A stretch of 46,073 bases of DNA from JANXYY01 sp035530875 (GCA_035530875.1 DATKUB010000026.1:1-46073); one strand, 5' to 3'. Shown: positions 7,837-17,077, counted from the stretch's first letter. Notes: a model not told the origin generated them from the letters alone. A program made the numbers and translations.

Positions 7837-8931
7837 ATGGCTCATTCCCTCGGCACGAGGTCCCCACATAAGCGCACTGCATTGATCGCCGGAATCTGCC
7901 TAGCCCTAATGGGCTCTGCGGTTCAAGCCGCGGCTAGCAATAGTCCTGGTGGCGACCTGGCCAGTGCGGGACCGCTGACCAAGGCAGCCTTAGCTCGCGG
8001 CTCCGATCCGTCGGTTCTGCCCGGTGCCATTGCGATCGCCGATGAAGGTAACAATCGAATCGTCGTTGTTGACCCGCAGGGGCGAGTGCGCTGGATATTT
8101 CCGCAGAAAGGTGACCTCAAGCCAGGCCAGGTTTTTCGCACGCCTGATGATGTCTTTTTCTCAGCCGACGGTCGGTCCTTGATCGTTACAGAATCTGAAA
8201 ATCAGATGGTGAGCATCATTGACATCGCAACCCGCAAGATCTCCTTCCAATACGGGGTTGCGGGCAAAGAGAGTTCAAGGAAAGGCCATCTAGCGAACCC
8301 AGATGATGCGATCTTGCTTAAAGACGGCCGGTTATTGATCGCCGACATTAAAAACTGTCGCCTCCTCTTTATCAATCCGAAGACGAGAAAGACGTCGCAA
8401 CTCGGGACGACGAGGAGTTGTGTTCATCGACCTCCTAGGCAATTCGGCAGTCCAAATGGCGCATTTCCAATGAAAGATGGTCGCTACCTGGTGACCGAAA
8501 TCAACGGGAACTGGGTTGATGCGATGTCTCTTACCGGAACTTCAGCCGGAAAAGTGTCATGGTCTGTCCACCCACCAGGAATCGCATATCCGTCAGACAC
8601 CAGCGAGGTTGCACCCAACGTGTACCTGACAGTCGATTTCAGCAAGCCAGGTCAGATCATTGAATTCAATTCCAAGGGCAAGCTCCTCTGGCGCTTCCGA
8701 CCCACTGGCAAATCAGCCCTGGATCATACTTCTCTTGCCCACGCGCTCCCAAATGGTGACGTGATCGCAACCGATGATCGGAATCACCGCGTGATCGTTG
8801 TCGATCCGAAGACCAACAAAATCGTATGGCAGTACGGCAAGTATCGGGTTGCCGGGAAGGGCGCAGGGCGCCTTAACAATCCAGATGGCCTGGATCTACT
8901 TCCTCCTAATAGCCTGCTGTTTAGCGATTAG
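7837..8931 (+). CDS. Secreted beta-propeller (NHL/arylsulfotransferase-like) protein
   Basis: 364 residues with a basic N-terminus, a hydrophobic stretch (TALIAGICLALMGSAVQA) and a likely cleavage after AAA, so exported. The rest is built of repeated blade-like units: IAIADEGNNRIVVVDPQGRV, LIADIKNCRLLFINPKTRK, VIATDDRNHRVIVVDPKTNK, with W-x-(F/Y) strand ends such as VRWIF, LLWRF and IVWQY. Such units occur in NHL, PQQ-like and ASST propellers; it lacks an obvious catalytic His cluster, so a binding or structural role is as likely as an enzyme. The gene is immediately upstream of an ABC exporter pair whose ribosome site overlaps its stop codon, which suggests co-expression. Function not recognised. 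Confidence 0.75.
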   Translation: MAHSLGTRSPHKRTALIAGICLALMGSAVQAAASNSPGGDLASAGPLTKAALARGSDPSVLPGAIAIADEGNNRIVVVDPQGRVRWIFPQKGDLKPGQVFRTPDDVFFSADGRSLIVTESENQMVSIIDIATRKISFQYGVAGKESSRKGHLANPDDAILLKDGRLLIADIKNCRLLFINPKTRKTSQLGTTRSCVHRPPRQFGSPNGAFPMKDGRYLVTEINGNWVDAMSLTGTSAGKVSWSVHPPGIAYPSDTSEVAPNVYLTVDFSKPGQIIEFNSKGKLLWRFRPTGKSALDHTSLAHALPNGDVIATDDRNHRVIVVDPKTNKIVWQYGKYRVAGKGAGRLNNPDGLDLLPPNSLLFSD

Positions 8932-8946
8932 GAGGTCGACTCGACC

Positions 8947-10680
8947 TTGCTGACGCTGACACTTCGTAAGTATCTGCGCCCCTACAAGCGCAGTGTCTGG
9001 CTGGTGCTTCTACTCCTTCTTGTTCAGGCAATCGCCAATCTCTATCTTCCGACGCTCAATGCCGAACTTATCAACAATGGTGTTGTCAAAGGTGATATCG
9101 GCTACATCCTGCGCTCAGGCCTAATCATGCTGGCCGCTTCTGGTCTGGTGATTATTGCCTCTGTGGTACTTGCATATCTGAGTTCGCGAGTTTCTATGGG
9201 TTTCGGAAGAGATCTGCGCCGAGATGTTTTCACAGCAGTGGAATCCTTTTCAGCACGGGAACTCAATCACTTTGGTGCGCCGTCTCTAATTACACGAAAC
9301 ACGAATGATGTGCAGCAAGTACAGATGGTTCTCTTTTTGGGACTGACCATGATGCTTGGCGCTCCGATCACTGGGATTGGTGCGGTGATTATGGCCCTAC
9401 GCACCAATGTCCGGTTATCGGCGTTGCTCTTGGTTGCCGTTCCGCTGATGGCAATCATGATTTTGTTTCTACTTCGCCGAGTTGTTCCGCTTTTTCGATC
9501 GATGCAATTGAAGATTGACCGGATAAATCTCGTTCTTCGCGAACAGATCTCTGGAGTGCGTGTAATCCGAGCTTTCGTTAAGACTAAACACGAAGAAGCT
9601 CGATTTGATTTGGCCAATACTGACCTGACGAGAACCACGTTAACCGTGACGCGAACATTCGCGATCATGTTCCCGTCCTTGACGCTAATCTTGAATCTTT
9701 CCAGCGTCGCCGTCATCTGGTTTGGCGGAAAACTGGTTAATTCGGGTCAGATGCCGATTGGAAACCTAACTGCTTTTCTGGCCTACATTATGCAGATACT
9801 GGTATCAGTCATGATGGCAGTGATGATGTCTCTAATGATTCCGCGAGCCGAGGCGAGCGCTGAACGAATCATGGAGGTGCTTGACACGGAATCCTCAGTT
9901 ATCGACGCGGTGAATCCAAAAGCTCCCGTGGTCAAGAACGGACGAATCGAATTTAGAGACGTGGAGTTTCGTTACCCCGGCGCCGAGCAGGCAGTCTTGA
10001 GCGGGATTACATTTACAGCGGAACCCGGTCAAGTAACCGCGATTGTCGGCGGGACTGGTAGCGGCAAGAGTACTTTGGTTAATTTGATTCCACGCTTCAT
10101 CGACGTTACGGGCGGAAGTTTGATGCTAGATGGCATCGATATTCGCGAGCAGTCATTAGAAGAAGTGTGGTCAGGGATCGGTTTAGTCCCGCAGCGGGCC
10201 TTCCTATTTGGCGGCACCATCGCGGAGAATTTGCGCTACGGGGACCCTCAGGCGACCGACGAGGATTTATGGCGCGCCCTTGAAATCGCTCAGGCAAAAG
10301 ACTTCGTCGATGATCTTGCGGACAAACTGAGTTCCCATGTGGCGCAAGGCGGTACCAACCTTTCTGGCGGTCAGCGGCAGCGTCTTTCGATAGCGAGAGC
10401 GATTGTCAAGAATCCGCGTGTTTTTATTCTTGATGACAGCTTTTCAGCGCTTGACTACTCAACTGATTCGAAATTGCGAGCGGCACTCGCGTCAGCGGCA
10501 TCAGGTGCGACGATGATCGTTATTGCACAACGAATCAGCACAATTTTGGGGGCAGACCAAATAATTGTTCTGGAAAATGGTCTGATGGCTGGCCTTGGAA
10601 CTCACCAGGAACTCATGAACGACTCTGCGACCTACCGCGAAATCGTGCTATCGCAACTTAGCCCAGACGAGGCAGCGTGA
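8947..10680 (+). CDS. ABC exporter half-transporter, subunit A (degenerate ATP site)
   Basis: 577 residues: an N-terminal six-helix exporter domain (about residues 1-300) and a C-terminal ATPase. Walker A is GGTGSGKST (368-376) and the signature is the consensus LSGGQRQR. The Walker B end reads FILDD, with D497 in place of the catalytic glutamate, and the switch histidine is Q528 (IAQRIST). These are the marks of the inactive-site subunit of a heterodimeric exporter such as TM287/288 or BmrCD. TTG 8947 is the start, with GGAGG (8931-8935) overlapping the previous stop; spacing of 11 is slightly long. It overlaps subunit B by four bases. Likely substrates are drugs, lipids or peptides; none can be named. 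Confidence 0.88.
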   Translation: MLTLTLRKYLRPYKRSVWLVLLLLLVQAIANLYLPTLNAELINNGVVKGDIGYILRSGLIMLAASGLVIIASVVLAYLSSRVSMGFGRDLRRDVFTAVESFSARELNHFGAPSLITRNTNDVQQVQMVLFLGLTMMLGAPITGIGAVIMALRTNVRLSALLLVAVPLMAIMILFLLRRVVPLFRSMQLKIDRINLVLREQISGVRVIRAFVKTKHEEARFDLANTDLTRTTLTVTRTFAIMFPSLTLILNLSSVAVIWFGGKLVNSGQMPIGNLTAFLAYIMQILVSVMMAVMMSLMIPRAEASAERIMEVLDTESSVIDAVNPKAPVVKNGRIEFRDVEFRYPGAEQAVLSGITFTAEPGQVTAIVGGTGSGKSTLVNLIPRFIDVTGGSLMLDGIDIREQSLEEVWSGIGLVPQRAFLFGGTIAENLRYGDPQATDEDLWRALEIAQAKDFVDDLADKLSSHVAQGGTNLSGGQRQRLSIARAIVKNPRVFILDDSFSALDYSTDSKLRAALASAASGATMIVIAQRISTILGADQIIVLENGLMAGLGTHQELMNDSATYREIVLSQLSPDEAA

Positions 10681-12626
10681 GCGCGAAAAAGCCAGCCCCA
10701 TTACGGGGCCCGGTCGGCCCTGGAGCAGGAATGTTTGGTCCGCCGCCGGCTAAATCAAAAGACTTTCGAGGTTCGCTTGGCCGACTTCTCGGCCATTTGC
10801 AACCCGAGCGAAAATTACTAGCGCTGGTTGTGTCATTGACTTCGCTCAGTGTAGTCATCGGCGCCTTCGGTCCAAAGATTCTTGGCCGTGCAACCAACCA
10901 TGTTTTCTACGGCTATCTTGGCAAACAGATTCCAATAGGTGTTACGAAAACGGAAATGCTTGCCCGTCTCAGGAGCAACGGTCAGTCTCAATATGCCGAC
11001 ATGCTCCAAAATAGCCCGATCATTCCAGGGCAAGGTGTGGATTTCGGTGCTGTCGGTCGCATCCTTCTTCTGGCGATCGCCCTTTACGCTGTCGCATCAT
11101 TTTTTATGTGGCTCCAGGGATATTTGATGGCTGGCATAACGCAGCGAACTGTGTTCCGCTTGCGGAGGGCAGTTGAGGAAAAACTGGGCAGACTTCCACT
11201 CCGCTACTTCGATGGACAATCTCGCGGCGACTTGCTGAGTCGCGTCACGAATGACATTGACAACATTGCCAACTCCTTACAGCAGGGACTATCGCAGATT
11301 CTTAACTCAATCCTCACGATTGTCTCGGTTCTGATAATGATGGTCTGGATCAGCCCGATTCTCGCTCTCGTTTCGCTCATTGCGATTCCGCTTAGCCTTG
11401 CGGTTACGGTCAAGATTGCTAAGCGATCACAGCGACAATTCATCGCCCAATGGGACTGGACTGGCAAACTAAATGGGCACGTCGAGGAAATGCACACTGG
11501 TCATGCGCTCGTAAAGGTGTTTGGCCACCGCGAGCAAGCGATAACGGAATTCGCAGAACTAAATTATCAGCTCTATGAGTCAAGTTTCAAAGCTCAATTC
11601 ATCTCAGGGACGATTCAACCGGCAACCATGTTGATCTCGAACTTGAGTTACGTCGCAATTTCAGTTCTCGGCGGTTACAAGGTTGCCACGGGAACTATGA
11701 CACTTGGGGACGTGCAGGCGTTTATCCAATACTCCCGACAATTTGGCATGCCCCTTTCCCAGATAGCGGGGCTCATGAATTTGGTCCAGTCGGGTGTGGC
11801 TTCAGCGGAGCGAGTTTTTGAACTTCTTGACGCTGAAGAAGAAGATCTCGATACGAGTACGCCGCAACAAATCCTCCGAGCCCGCGGAGAGGTTCACTTT
11901 GAGAATGTCTCCTTCAGATACGAACCCGATGTCCCGCTGATCGAGAATTTCTCACTTCACGTAAAACCCGGTCAGACGGTGGCGATTGTTGGGCCGACGG
12001 GAGCGGGTAAGACGACTCTGGTAAATCTCATAATGCGTTTCTATGAGATAGGTGATGGCCGCATCACTCTTGACGGCATCGATATTAAGAATATGCGTAG
12101 AGATGACTTGCGTCGGCAATTCGGCATGGTCTTGCAAGACACCTGGTTGTTCACTGGAACGATGTCCGAGAACATCGCGTATGGAGCTGTTGATCCTCTT
12201 CCGGAAAAGATTTTTGCTGCGGCAGAGGCCGCCAATATCGATCACTTACTCAGATCCTTACCAGAGGGTTATGACACCCTGCTTACAGATGATAATGCGA
12301 CGGTCTCAAACGGAGAACGGCAGTTGATCACAATTGCTCGCGCCTTTACGGCTGATCCGCCAGTCCTAATTCTGGATGAGGCGACGAGCTCAGTCGATAC
12401 CAGAACGGAGATATTGGTGCAGCGGGCGATGGCTGTTCTGCGTCGCGGTCGCACCAGTTTTGTCATAGCTCACCGGCTTTCGACCATTCGCCAGGCTGAC
12501 ACAATTCTGGTCATGGACAAGGGGCGCCTTGTCGAACAGGGAAACCACGATGAACTGATGGAAAGACACGGCTTCTACTTTGATTTATACGAAAGTCAGT
12601 TCACTGCTCCTATTTCAGGAGCCTAA
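10677..12626 (+). CDS. ABC exporter half-transporter, subunit B (catalytic ATP site)
   Basis: 649 residues starting at GTG 10677 (GTGA overlap with subunit A). A Pro/Gly-rich cytoplasmic N-terminal tail of about 45 residues precedes the membrane domain, and an external loop of about 60 residues follows the first helix, both usual in actinobacterial members. Walker A is GPTGAGKTT (439-447), Walker B LILDE carries the catalytic glutamate E568 and the switch histidine is H599. The signature is VSNGERQ instead of LSGGQ. Paired with subunit A, the consensus site uses this Walker A/B/H set with the LSGGQ of A, and the degenerate site uses the reverse, exactly the asymmetric arrangement of known heterodimers. 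Confidence 0.9.
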   Translation: MSAKKPAPLRGPVGPGAGMFGPPPAKSKDFRGSLGRLLGHLQPERKLLALVVSLTSLSVVIGAFGPKILGRATNHVFYGYLGKQIPIGVTKTEMLARLRSNGQSQYADMLQNSPIIPGQGVDFGAVGRILLLAIALYAVASFFMWLQGYLMAGITQRTVFRLRRAVEEKLGRLPLRYFDGQSRGDLLSRVTNDIDNIANSLQQGLSQILNSILTIVSVLIMMVWISPILALVSLIAIPLSLAVTVKIAKRSQRQFIAQWDWTGKLNGHVEEMHTGHALVKVFGHREQAITEFAELNYQLYESSFKAQFISGTIQPATMLISNLSYVAISVLGGYKVATGTMTLGDVQAFIQYSRQFGMPLSQIAGLMNLVQSGVASAERVFELLDAEEEDLDTSTPQQILRARGEVHFENVSFRYEPDVPLIENFSLHVKPGQTVAIVGPTGAGKTTLVNLIMRFYEIGDGRITLDGIDIKNMRRDDLRRQFGMVLQDTWLFTGTMSENIAYGAVDPLPEKIFAAAEAANIDHLLRSLPEGYDTLLTDDNATVSNGERQLITIARAFTADPPVLILDEATSSVDTRTEILVQRAMAVLRRGRTSFVIAHRLSTIRQADTILVMDKGRLVEQGNHDELMERHGFYFDLYESQFTAPISGA

Positions 12627-12632
12627 TAACCG

Positions 12633-13103
12633 CTATTCCTCGTACTCATACTCCTGGCGTCTGGCCGCAAGTTCCAATACTTGGGTTGAGCGCAATATAA
12701 CAATGATCACGAGAGCAAAACCGACTCCGGCAAGTTGGAACCCAAGGCCAACCGCCACGCCCATGGTCGCGGTCGAAAATACCGTGGCGGCGGTAGTTAC
12801 TCCCTGAACTCCATGACGTTTTGAGTTGAAGATCAGCCCGGCACCAAGAAACCCAATCCCGGTGATGACTCCGTGCATTGCACGAGTTGGGTCTCCGTAT
12901 TTCATACCCGATGTGTCCAACAACTCACCGATGACAACGAAGACGGCCGCAGAAGCGCCGACGAGTGCCATTGTCCGCGGGCCTGCAGACTTTCCCGCTC
13001 GATCTCGCTCCCAACCGATAATCGAGCCAAGCACAGCGGCAATGGTGCCGTCGATGATCACGGTTAACTGAGACCAGATATCTACCGCATGAAGATTCAA
13101 CAT
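12633..13103 (-). CDS. MgtC/SapB family membrane protein
   Basis: 156 residues, with four or five hydrophobic helices and the family core: GSIIGWERDRAGKSAGPRTM followed by LVGASAAVF, and the later GIGFLGAGLIF and GVTTAATVF segments. These match the MgtC/SapB fold, a small inner-membrane protein linked to magnesium limitation, ATP synthase inhibition and survival under acid or phagocyte stress in other bacteria; the role in a free-living actinobacterium is not known. The C-terminus is acidic (YEYEE). It faces the ABC exporter tail-to-tail with a gap of six bases, and diverges from the ABC-2 operon. The start is preceded by TATATT six bases upstream, so the message may be leaderless. Confidence 0.88.
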   Translation of the reverse strand: MLNLHAVDIWSQLTVIIDGTIAAVLGSIIGWERDRAGKSAGPRTMALVGASAAVFVVIGELLDTSGMKYGDPTRAMHGVITGIGFLGAGLIFNSKRHGVQGVTTAATVFSTATMGVAVGLGFQLAGVGFALVIIVILRSTQVLELAARRQEYEYEE

Positions 13104-13115
13104 TTGCCGAATATA
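13104..13115 (-). promoter_or_regulatory. Probable leaderless -10 box (TATATT, 6 nt before ATG)
   Basis: On the minus strand TATATT (13115-13110) is followed by six bases and then ATG 13103. No ribosome site is seen. This is the most AT-rich and consensus-like example of the pattern in the window. Confidence 0.5.
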
Positions 13116-13182
13116 GACCTTGAGTGGGTAGTGAATCTAACTTCACGGTGTTTAATTGCAGAAATACTGGCAGGCTGATCCC

Positions 13183-14100
13183 ATGACAACTCCTGCGGCT
13201 CCGGCCATTTCAGTTTCGGGGCTTACGAAAAAGTATGGAAGTCGAGTTGTTGTAGACCACTTGGAATTTGCAGTTCCGAAAGGGACTGTGTGCGGCTTCG
13301 TTGGCCCCAATGGTGCTGGGAAAACCACAACGATCCGAATGCTCTTGGGTTTGATTTCGAGTACTGCTGGTACTGGCGAGGTGCTTGGTAAAACTCTCAC
13401 CCACCCCGAAGAATATTTAGCGCAGGTTGGAGCCATGATTGAGGGTCCCGCCTTCTATCCATATTTGTCGGGCCGAGAAAACCTTAAAGTTCTGGCCACG
13501 CTCGGCGGTTTGTCACATGATCTGATTGATCAACTTTTAGCGAAAGTAGATCTGCTCGGACGAGCAAGTTCAAAGTTCAAGACCTATTCACTTGGCATGA
13601 AACAACGTCTTGGCATCGCAGCGGCACTACTGTCGCAACCCGAATTGTTGATCCTTGACGAACCAACCAACGGACTTGATCCCGCTGGAATTCACGAAAT
13701 TCGTACCCTGCTACGAGGTTTAGCCGACAGCGGGATAACCGTATTCGTCTCCAGCCACCTCCTAATTGAGTTGGAGCAGATAAGCGACTACCTAGTGATT
13801 CTCAACGAGGGCAAACTTCTCTTTGCCGGTCAAACTAACCAACTGCTTGAGGCCCAGCGAGGATCTATCACGGCCAAGGCCGAACGTGAAGAGGACCTAA
13901 CCACTCTGGGCGCATTAGTGCTGGGCCTTGGCTATGCCACAAGTTATGAGAACGGCGTTCTACATGTTTTTGCGCCAGCAGATTGGGCAGCCGAACTTAA
14001 TCGGATTGCGTTTGGTGCAGGAATTGTCCTTTCTGGGCTCTCCACCAGTCGACCCTCGCTAGAGGACACCTTCTTCAACATGATCGGCGGCGCCAAATGA
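13183..14100 (+). CDS. ABC-2 type transporter ATP-binding protein
   Basis: 305 residues from ATG 13183; an upstream in-frame TTG at 13156 has no support. Walker A GPNGAGKTT, a signature variant YSLGMKQRLGIAAALL, Walker B LLILDEPTNGLDPAG and the switch histidine in VSSHLL are all present. The signature and the C-terminal LEDTFFNMIGG ending are typical of the CcmA/BcrA-like ATPases that energise ABC-2 permeases in antibiotic or lantibiotic self-protection and lipid or polysaccharide export. The stop overlaps the permease start (ATGA). A CAGGCT six bases before the ATG resembles the TAnnnT leaderless boxes found elsewhere here but lacks the first T. Confidence 0.88.
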   Translation: MTTPAAPAISVSGLTKKYGSRVVVDHLEFAVPKGTVCGFVGPNGAGKTTTIRMLLGLISSTAGTGEVLGKTLTHPEEYLAQVGAMIEGPAFYPYLSGRENLKVLATLGGLSHDLIDQLLAKVDLLGRASSKFKTYSLGMKQRLGIAAALLSQPELLILDEPTNGLDPAGIHEIRTLLRGLADSGITVFVSSHLLIELEQISDYLVILNEGKLLFAGQTNQLLEAQRGSITAKAEREEDLTTLGALVLGLGYATSYENGVLHVFAPADWAAELNRIAFGAGIVLSGLSTSRPSLEDTFFNMIGGAK

Positions 14101-14882
14101 TTCGGGTTTTCAGGGCCGAATGGCGAAAGATTCGCCGACCTTCCCTATTTGTCGGAACGCTCCTCGCAGTTACAGCAGTGTCTGCGCTTTTTTCATCCAT
14201 CTTGTTCATCATGCTCGATCAATCTCGGCACGGTCCTGACCTGCCGGTAACAAGGGCGATGATCGAACAAGCCAGCGGTTTGGCCCTTGGCTTGGGAAAC
14301 GGTGGAGCGCTACTTGGAGTCGTGGCGTTCTGTATCTTTGCCGCGCAAATTGCTCAGGAATACACCTTGGGAACAATGCGTAATCTTCTTGTTCGGCAAC
14401 CGCGACGCCTAACCTTGCTCCTTGGAAAATATCTGTCGATGGTCAGTTTTGCCGCTCTGATTGTTCTGGTCTCGGCAGTCGTCTCGGTCATCACTTCATA
14501 CATTTGGGCAAATTCAAAGCACATAAGCACCGCGCTTTGGGGGAGTGGGTCGGCTTATCATTCGCTATTCCTGACTTTTTTGAATGTGCTAATCGCAACC
14601 CTTGGCTATGGCACCATCGGTATTCTCCTCGGCCTCGTATTGCGCTCACCCATCTCGTCCATCTCCATCGGATTGGCTTGGCTTTTAATTGTTGAAGGAA
14701 TAGTTAGTAGCGTTTTCACCGGAATGCGAGGCTGGCTTCCTGGACAGTTGCTAGCCATTGTCGCTGCTGGCGGGGATCCCTCCGTTAGTTATTCCCGGGC
14801 GTTAACTACCTCTGTGGGGTTCCTGTTGCTAGCCCTCGCGGCAATATCGCTACATTTCAAGCGCCGCGACGTCTCAGTCTGA
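14097..14882 (+). CDS. ABC-2 type transporter permease
   Basis: 261 residues with six hydrophobic helices. The opening (MIRVFRAEWRKIRRPSLFVG) with an E-W-R-K segment before the first helix, the amphipathic FAAQIAQEYTLGTMRNLLVR loop and the following LLLGKYLSM are typical of ABC-2 permeases of the BcrB/LanE type. It is joined to the ATPase gene by a four-base overlap, so both should be made in fixed ratio and form an exporter in the cytoplasmic membrane. The substrate is unknown; this pair need not relate to the MgtC-like gene next door. Confidence 0.85.
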   Translation: MIRVFRAEWRKIRRPSLFVGTLLAVTAVSALFSSILFIMLDQSRHGPDLPVTRAMIEQASGLALGLGNGGALLGVVAFCIFAAQIAQEYTLGTMRNLLVRQPRRLTLLLGKYLSMVSFAALIVLVSAVVSVITSYIWANSKHISTALWGSGSAYHSLFLTFLNVLIATLGYGTIGILLGLVLRSPISSISIGLAWLLIVEGIVSSVFTGMRGWLPGQLLAIVAAGGDPSVSYSRALTTSVGFLLLALAAISLHFKRRDVSV

Positions 14883-14950
14883 AGTCTTATAGAACCCTGC
14901 GAACCTGCAGACACGCCCTAGAAAAGAGTGATTTGGGGGATTTCTCCCGA

Positions 14951-14963
14951 TAACCTCGACTTC
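14951..14963 (+). promoter_or_regulatory. Probable leaderless -10 box (TAACCT, 7 nt before ATG)
   Basis: TAACCT at 14951-14956 lies seven bases before ATG 14964. The only purine-rich element (GGGGGA, 14935-14940) is 23 bases away, too far to be a ribosome site, so translation of a leaderless message is the better explanation. Confidence 0.5.
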
Positions 14964-16184
14964 ATGTCTCGCCGACCACTTGCCTTTGCCCTCTGTGCCG
15001 CCCTTCTTCTTGGCACTTCACCAGCACTTTTTAGTACGTCAGTTGCGGTGGCAAAGACTCGGAAACCGACGTTAGCCGAGATTGCTACGGCGAAGGCGGC
15101 CGAAGCGGCGAAGGCAAAGGTTGCCGCCGATGCAAAGGCCAAGCTCGACGCCGCCCAGGCGCGACTGAAGGTTCTAGCCCAACAGGCGGCAGTGGCGAGA
15201 TCCGCCTATAGCCAGTCGGTATCTCAATTGTCGAAACGCACCAAGATCGCAAAGCGGAGGGCTGTACAGGCCGCGAAGGCCGCCAGTACCGTCAGCCAGG
15301 CTCACAGTGAGATCGGGCGGATTGCGGTTGGTGCCTACATCATGGGTGGTGACTTCACCAATTTCGATTCGCTGCTTCATGCAAATGGCCCGCAGGACTT
15401 GGTTGATCGTCTCTCGCAATTGAACGTTATCTCCGCCAGCAACACCACGGCGTTACACCGATTCCAATCGGCAAGCGACGCGGCGACGGCGGCGCAACAA
15501 GCTGCGGCGACGGCGCGCGCGGCCCAAGCAACTGCTACAAGCAAGGTTGCAACTGCAAAGCAGATTGCCGATGGAATTGCTGCGAAGCAGCAACAAGAAG
15601 TTGATTCGCTAATGGCTTTGCAGAACCAGCTGATGGCCGAATTGGCCAAAGCGCACGATGTTCGCGTAACTCTGGAACAGCAACGTCAGTTGGCGATCCT
15701 TGAAGAGCAGCGCGCTAAGACAGCCGCGACAACTAGGGGTCAGGCGAAGATCTGGGCGGACCGCGGCTTTACTGGGCGGCAGACCATCCGCACAACCGAT
15801 GCCCAACGCCTTGTTGCGCTCCATTTTGCCCAACATGAAGTTCAGGCACACAAGCCCTATGTATGGGGTGCCCAAGGCCCAAATTCATACGATTGCTCGG
15901 GTCTGGTTTATGCGGCATACAAAGCCGCTGGATTGCAGTCCCCATCATGGTCTCGGTTAAATGCCGCCCTGTATTTTGTTGCCACCAAACGAATTCCATT
16001 ATCCGATCTTCAACCTGGTGATTTGGTTTTCTGGTCGTATAACGGAACAGTCGGTTCGATTCACCATATTGCCATCTATGCCGGGAACAACATGGTCTGG
16101 GAAGCCAGAGGCACGAAGCCAGGACTAAAATTCTCGAACATGTATGCCACCGATGGACTAATGCCGTACGGCGGACGTGTTTAG
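14964..16184 (+). CDS. NlpC/P60 (C40) peptidoglycan endopeptidase, exported
   Basis: 406 residues from ATG 14964; an in-frame GTG at 14928 would place extra polar residues ahead of the signal peptide. Order: signal peptide (about 1-30), a long Ala/Lys/Gln-rich coiled coil (about 35-260), then a C-terminal NlpC/P60 domain. The catalytic cysteine is in SYDCSGLVY, the histidine in IHHIAIYAG and the third polar residue follows in NMVWEARG. This is the RipA/RipC/CwlO-like design in which a coiled coil regulates a D-Glu-meso-DAP endopeptidase during division or growth. The coding end overlaps the PBP4-like gene by eight bases, so two wall hydrolases are made together. Confidence 0.88.
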   Translation: MSRRPLAFALCAALLLGTSPALFSTSVAVAKTRKPTLAEIATAKAAEAAKAKVAADAKAKLDAAQARLKVLAQQAAVARSAYSQSVSQLSKRTKIAKRRAVQAAKAASTVSQAHSEIGRIAVGAYIMGGDFTNFDSLLHANGPQDLVDRLSQLNVISASNTTALHRFQSASDAATAAQQAAATARAAQATATSKVATAKQIADGIAAKQQQEVDSLMALQNQLMAELAKAHDVRVTLEQQRQLAILEEQRAKTAATTRGQAKIWADRGFTGRQTIRTTDAQRLVALHFAQHEVQAHKPYVWGAQGPNSYDCSGLVYAAYKAAGLQSPSWSRLNAALYFVATKRIPLSDLQPGDLVFWSYNGTVGSIHHIAIYAGNNMVWEARGTKPGLKFSNMYATDGLMPYGGRV

Positions 16185-17073
16185 GAGACTCTGGGCATTA
16201 CCCGTTGCTGCTTCACTCTTTTTCGCAGTTGCTTGTTCCTCTGCTCCAGCTTCAATAGTTGCGACCCAACCCGCGAAAGAGCTCGTCACCTCGACCCCAG
16301 AACCAGTGCCCGAGGTGGTGCTCAGTGCTCTGCCTAGCCAAGCGCCATTACCGACCGAGCAGGCAATCAGACGTTCCCTGACAATGCTGTTGAAATCACC
16401 GGACCTTGGCGGACACGTAGGCATTGCGATAGGTGATGTACTGACCGGCTTGATTATCTTTCAGGCTAGCCCGAAGGCGCCGAAGGATCGATTCATACCA
16501 GCCTCGTCCATCAAGTTGTTTACGGCCGCCGCTGTTCTTCTAACGAATAGTCCCGACATTTCTGTGACTTTCAAAAGGGATCGGATGTCACTGAGTAGGT
16601 TGATTGAAACGACTCTGACCGAAAGTGATAATGATGGCGCCGATCTGCTTTCAACGTTTGTCCCTGGGTCTTCGGCGCAAGTATTGTCAGCGAACTTCCC
16701 TGATCTTGATCTAAGCCAGTCAACCCTGTCTGATGCCTCGGGACTTTCGCGACTAGACCGCACGACGCCGACCACTCTGGTTCACCTACTTCTCATCCTG
16801 GCAAACCCAGCAAATCCAGAGTTTGCTCCAATTCTTTCTGGTCTCCCGATAGCTGGACTTACCGGGACACTCAAATTGCGGGCGAAGGCGGTTAGCGGCC
16901 AGTTCCGGGCTAAGACCGGAACTCTTACCGGAGTAGATGTGCTTAGTGGGTATGTCGTAGATAGCGCCAATCGCTTACTCGCTTTTGCGGTGATGGCAGA
17001 TCAGGTGCCAGAAACTGAATTTGCGCGGGCCAAGTTGGATGAGATCGCAGGCGCGCTAGTCAAACTCTCCTGA
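16177..17073 (+). CDS. PBP4-like D-Ala-D-Ala carboxypeptidase (S13), compact lipoprotein form
   Basis: 298 residues from GTG 16177. A lipoprotein signal is seen: hydrophobic stretch ending AVAC with Cys20 for lipid attachment, then a Ser/Thr/Pro-rich tether to about residue 60. The three penicillin-binding motifs are complete: S110-S-I-K113, S150-D-N152 and K246-T-G-T249. Family members such as E. coli DacB (477 aa) carry large inserted domains between the first two motifs; here only 36 residues separate them, so those domains are missing. It should trim peptidoglycan stem peptides or hydrolyse crosslinks outside the membrane. The overlap with the NlpC/P60 gene supports a joint role in wall remodelling. 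Confidence 0.82.
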   Translation: MFRRLWALPVAASLFFAVACSSAPASIVATQPAKELVTSTPEPVPEVVLSALPSQAPLPTEQAIRRSLTMLLKSPDLGGHVGIAIGDVLTGLIIFQASPKAPKDRFIPASSIKLFTAAAVLLTNSPDISVTFKRDRMSLSRLIETTLTESDNDGADLLSTFVPGSSAQVLSANFPDLDLSQSTLSDASGLSRLDRTTPTTLVHLLLILANPANPEFAPILSGLPIAGLTGTLKLRAKAVSGQFRAKTGTLTGVDVLSGYVVDSANRLLAFAVMADQVPETEFARAKLDEIAGALVKLS

Positions 17074-17077
17074 GCGG

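Noticed and set aside
12633..13071. Plus-strand open frames opposite the MgtC-like gene
   Set aside because: The minus-strand protein has the MgtC core motifs and a -10 box; the plus-strand frames do not resemble any protein.
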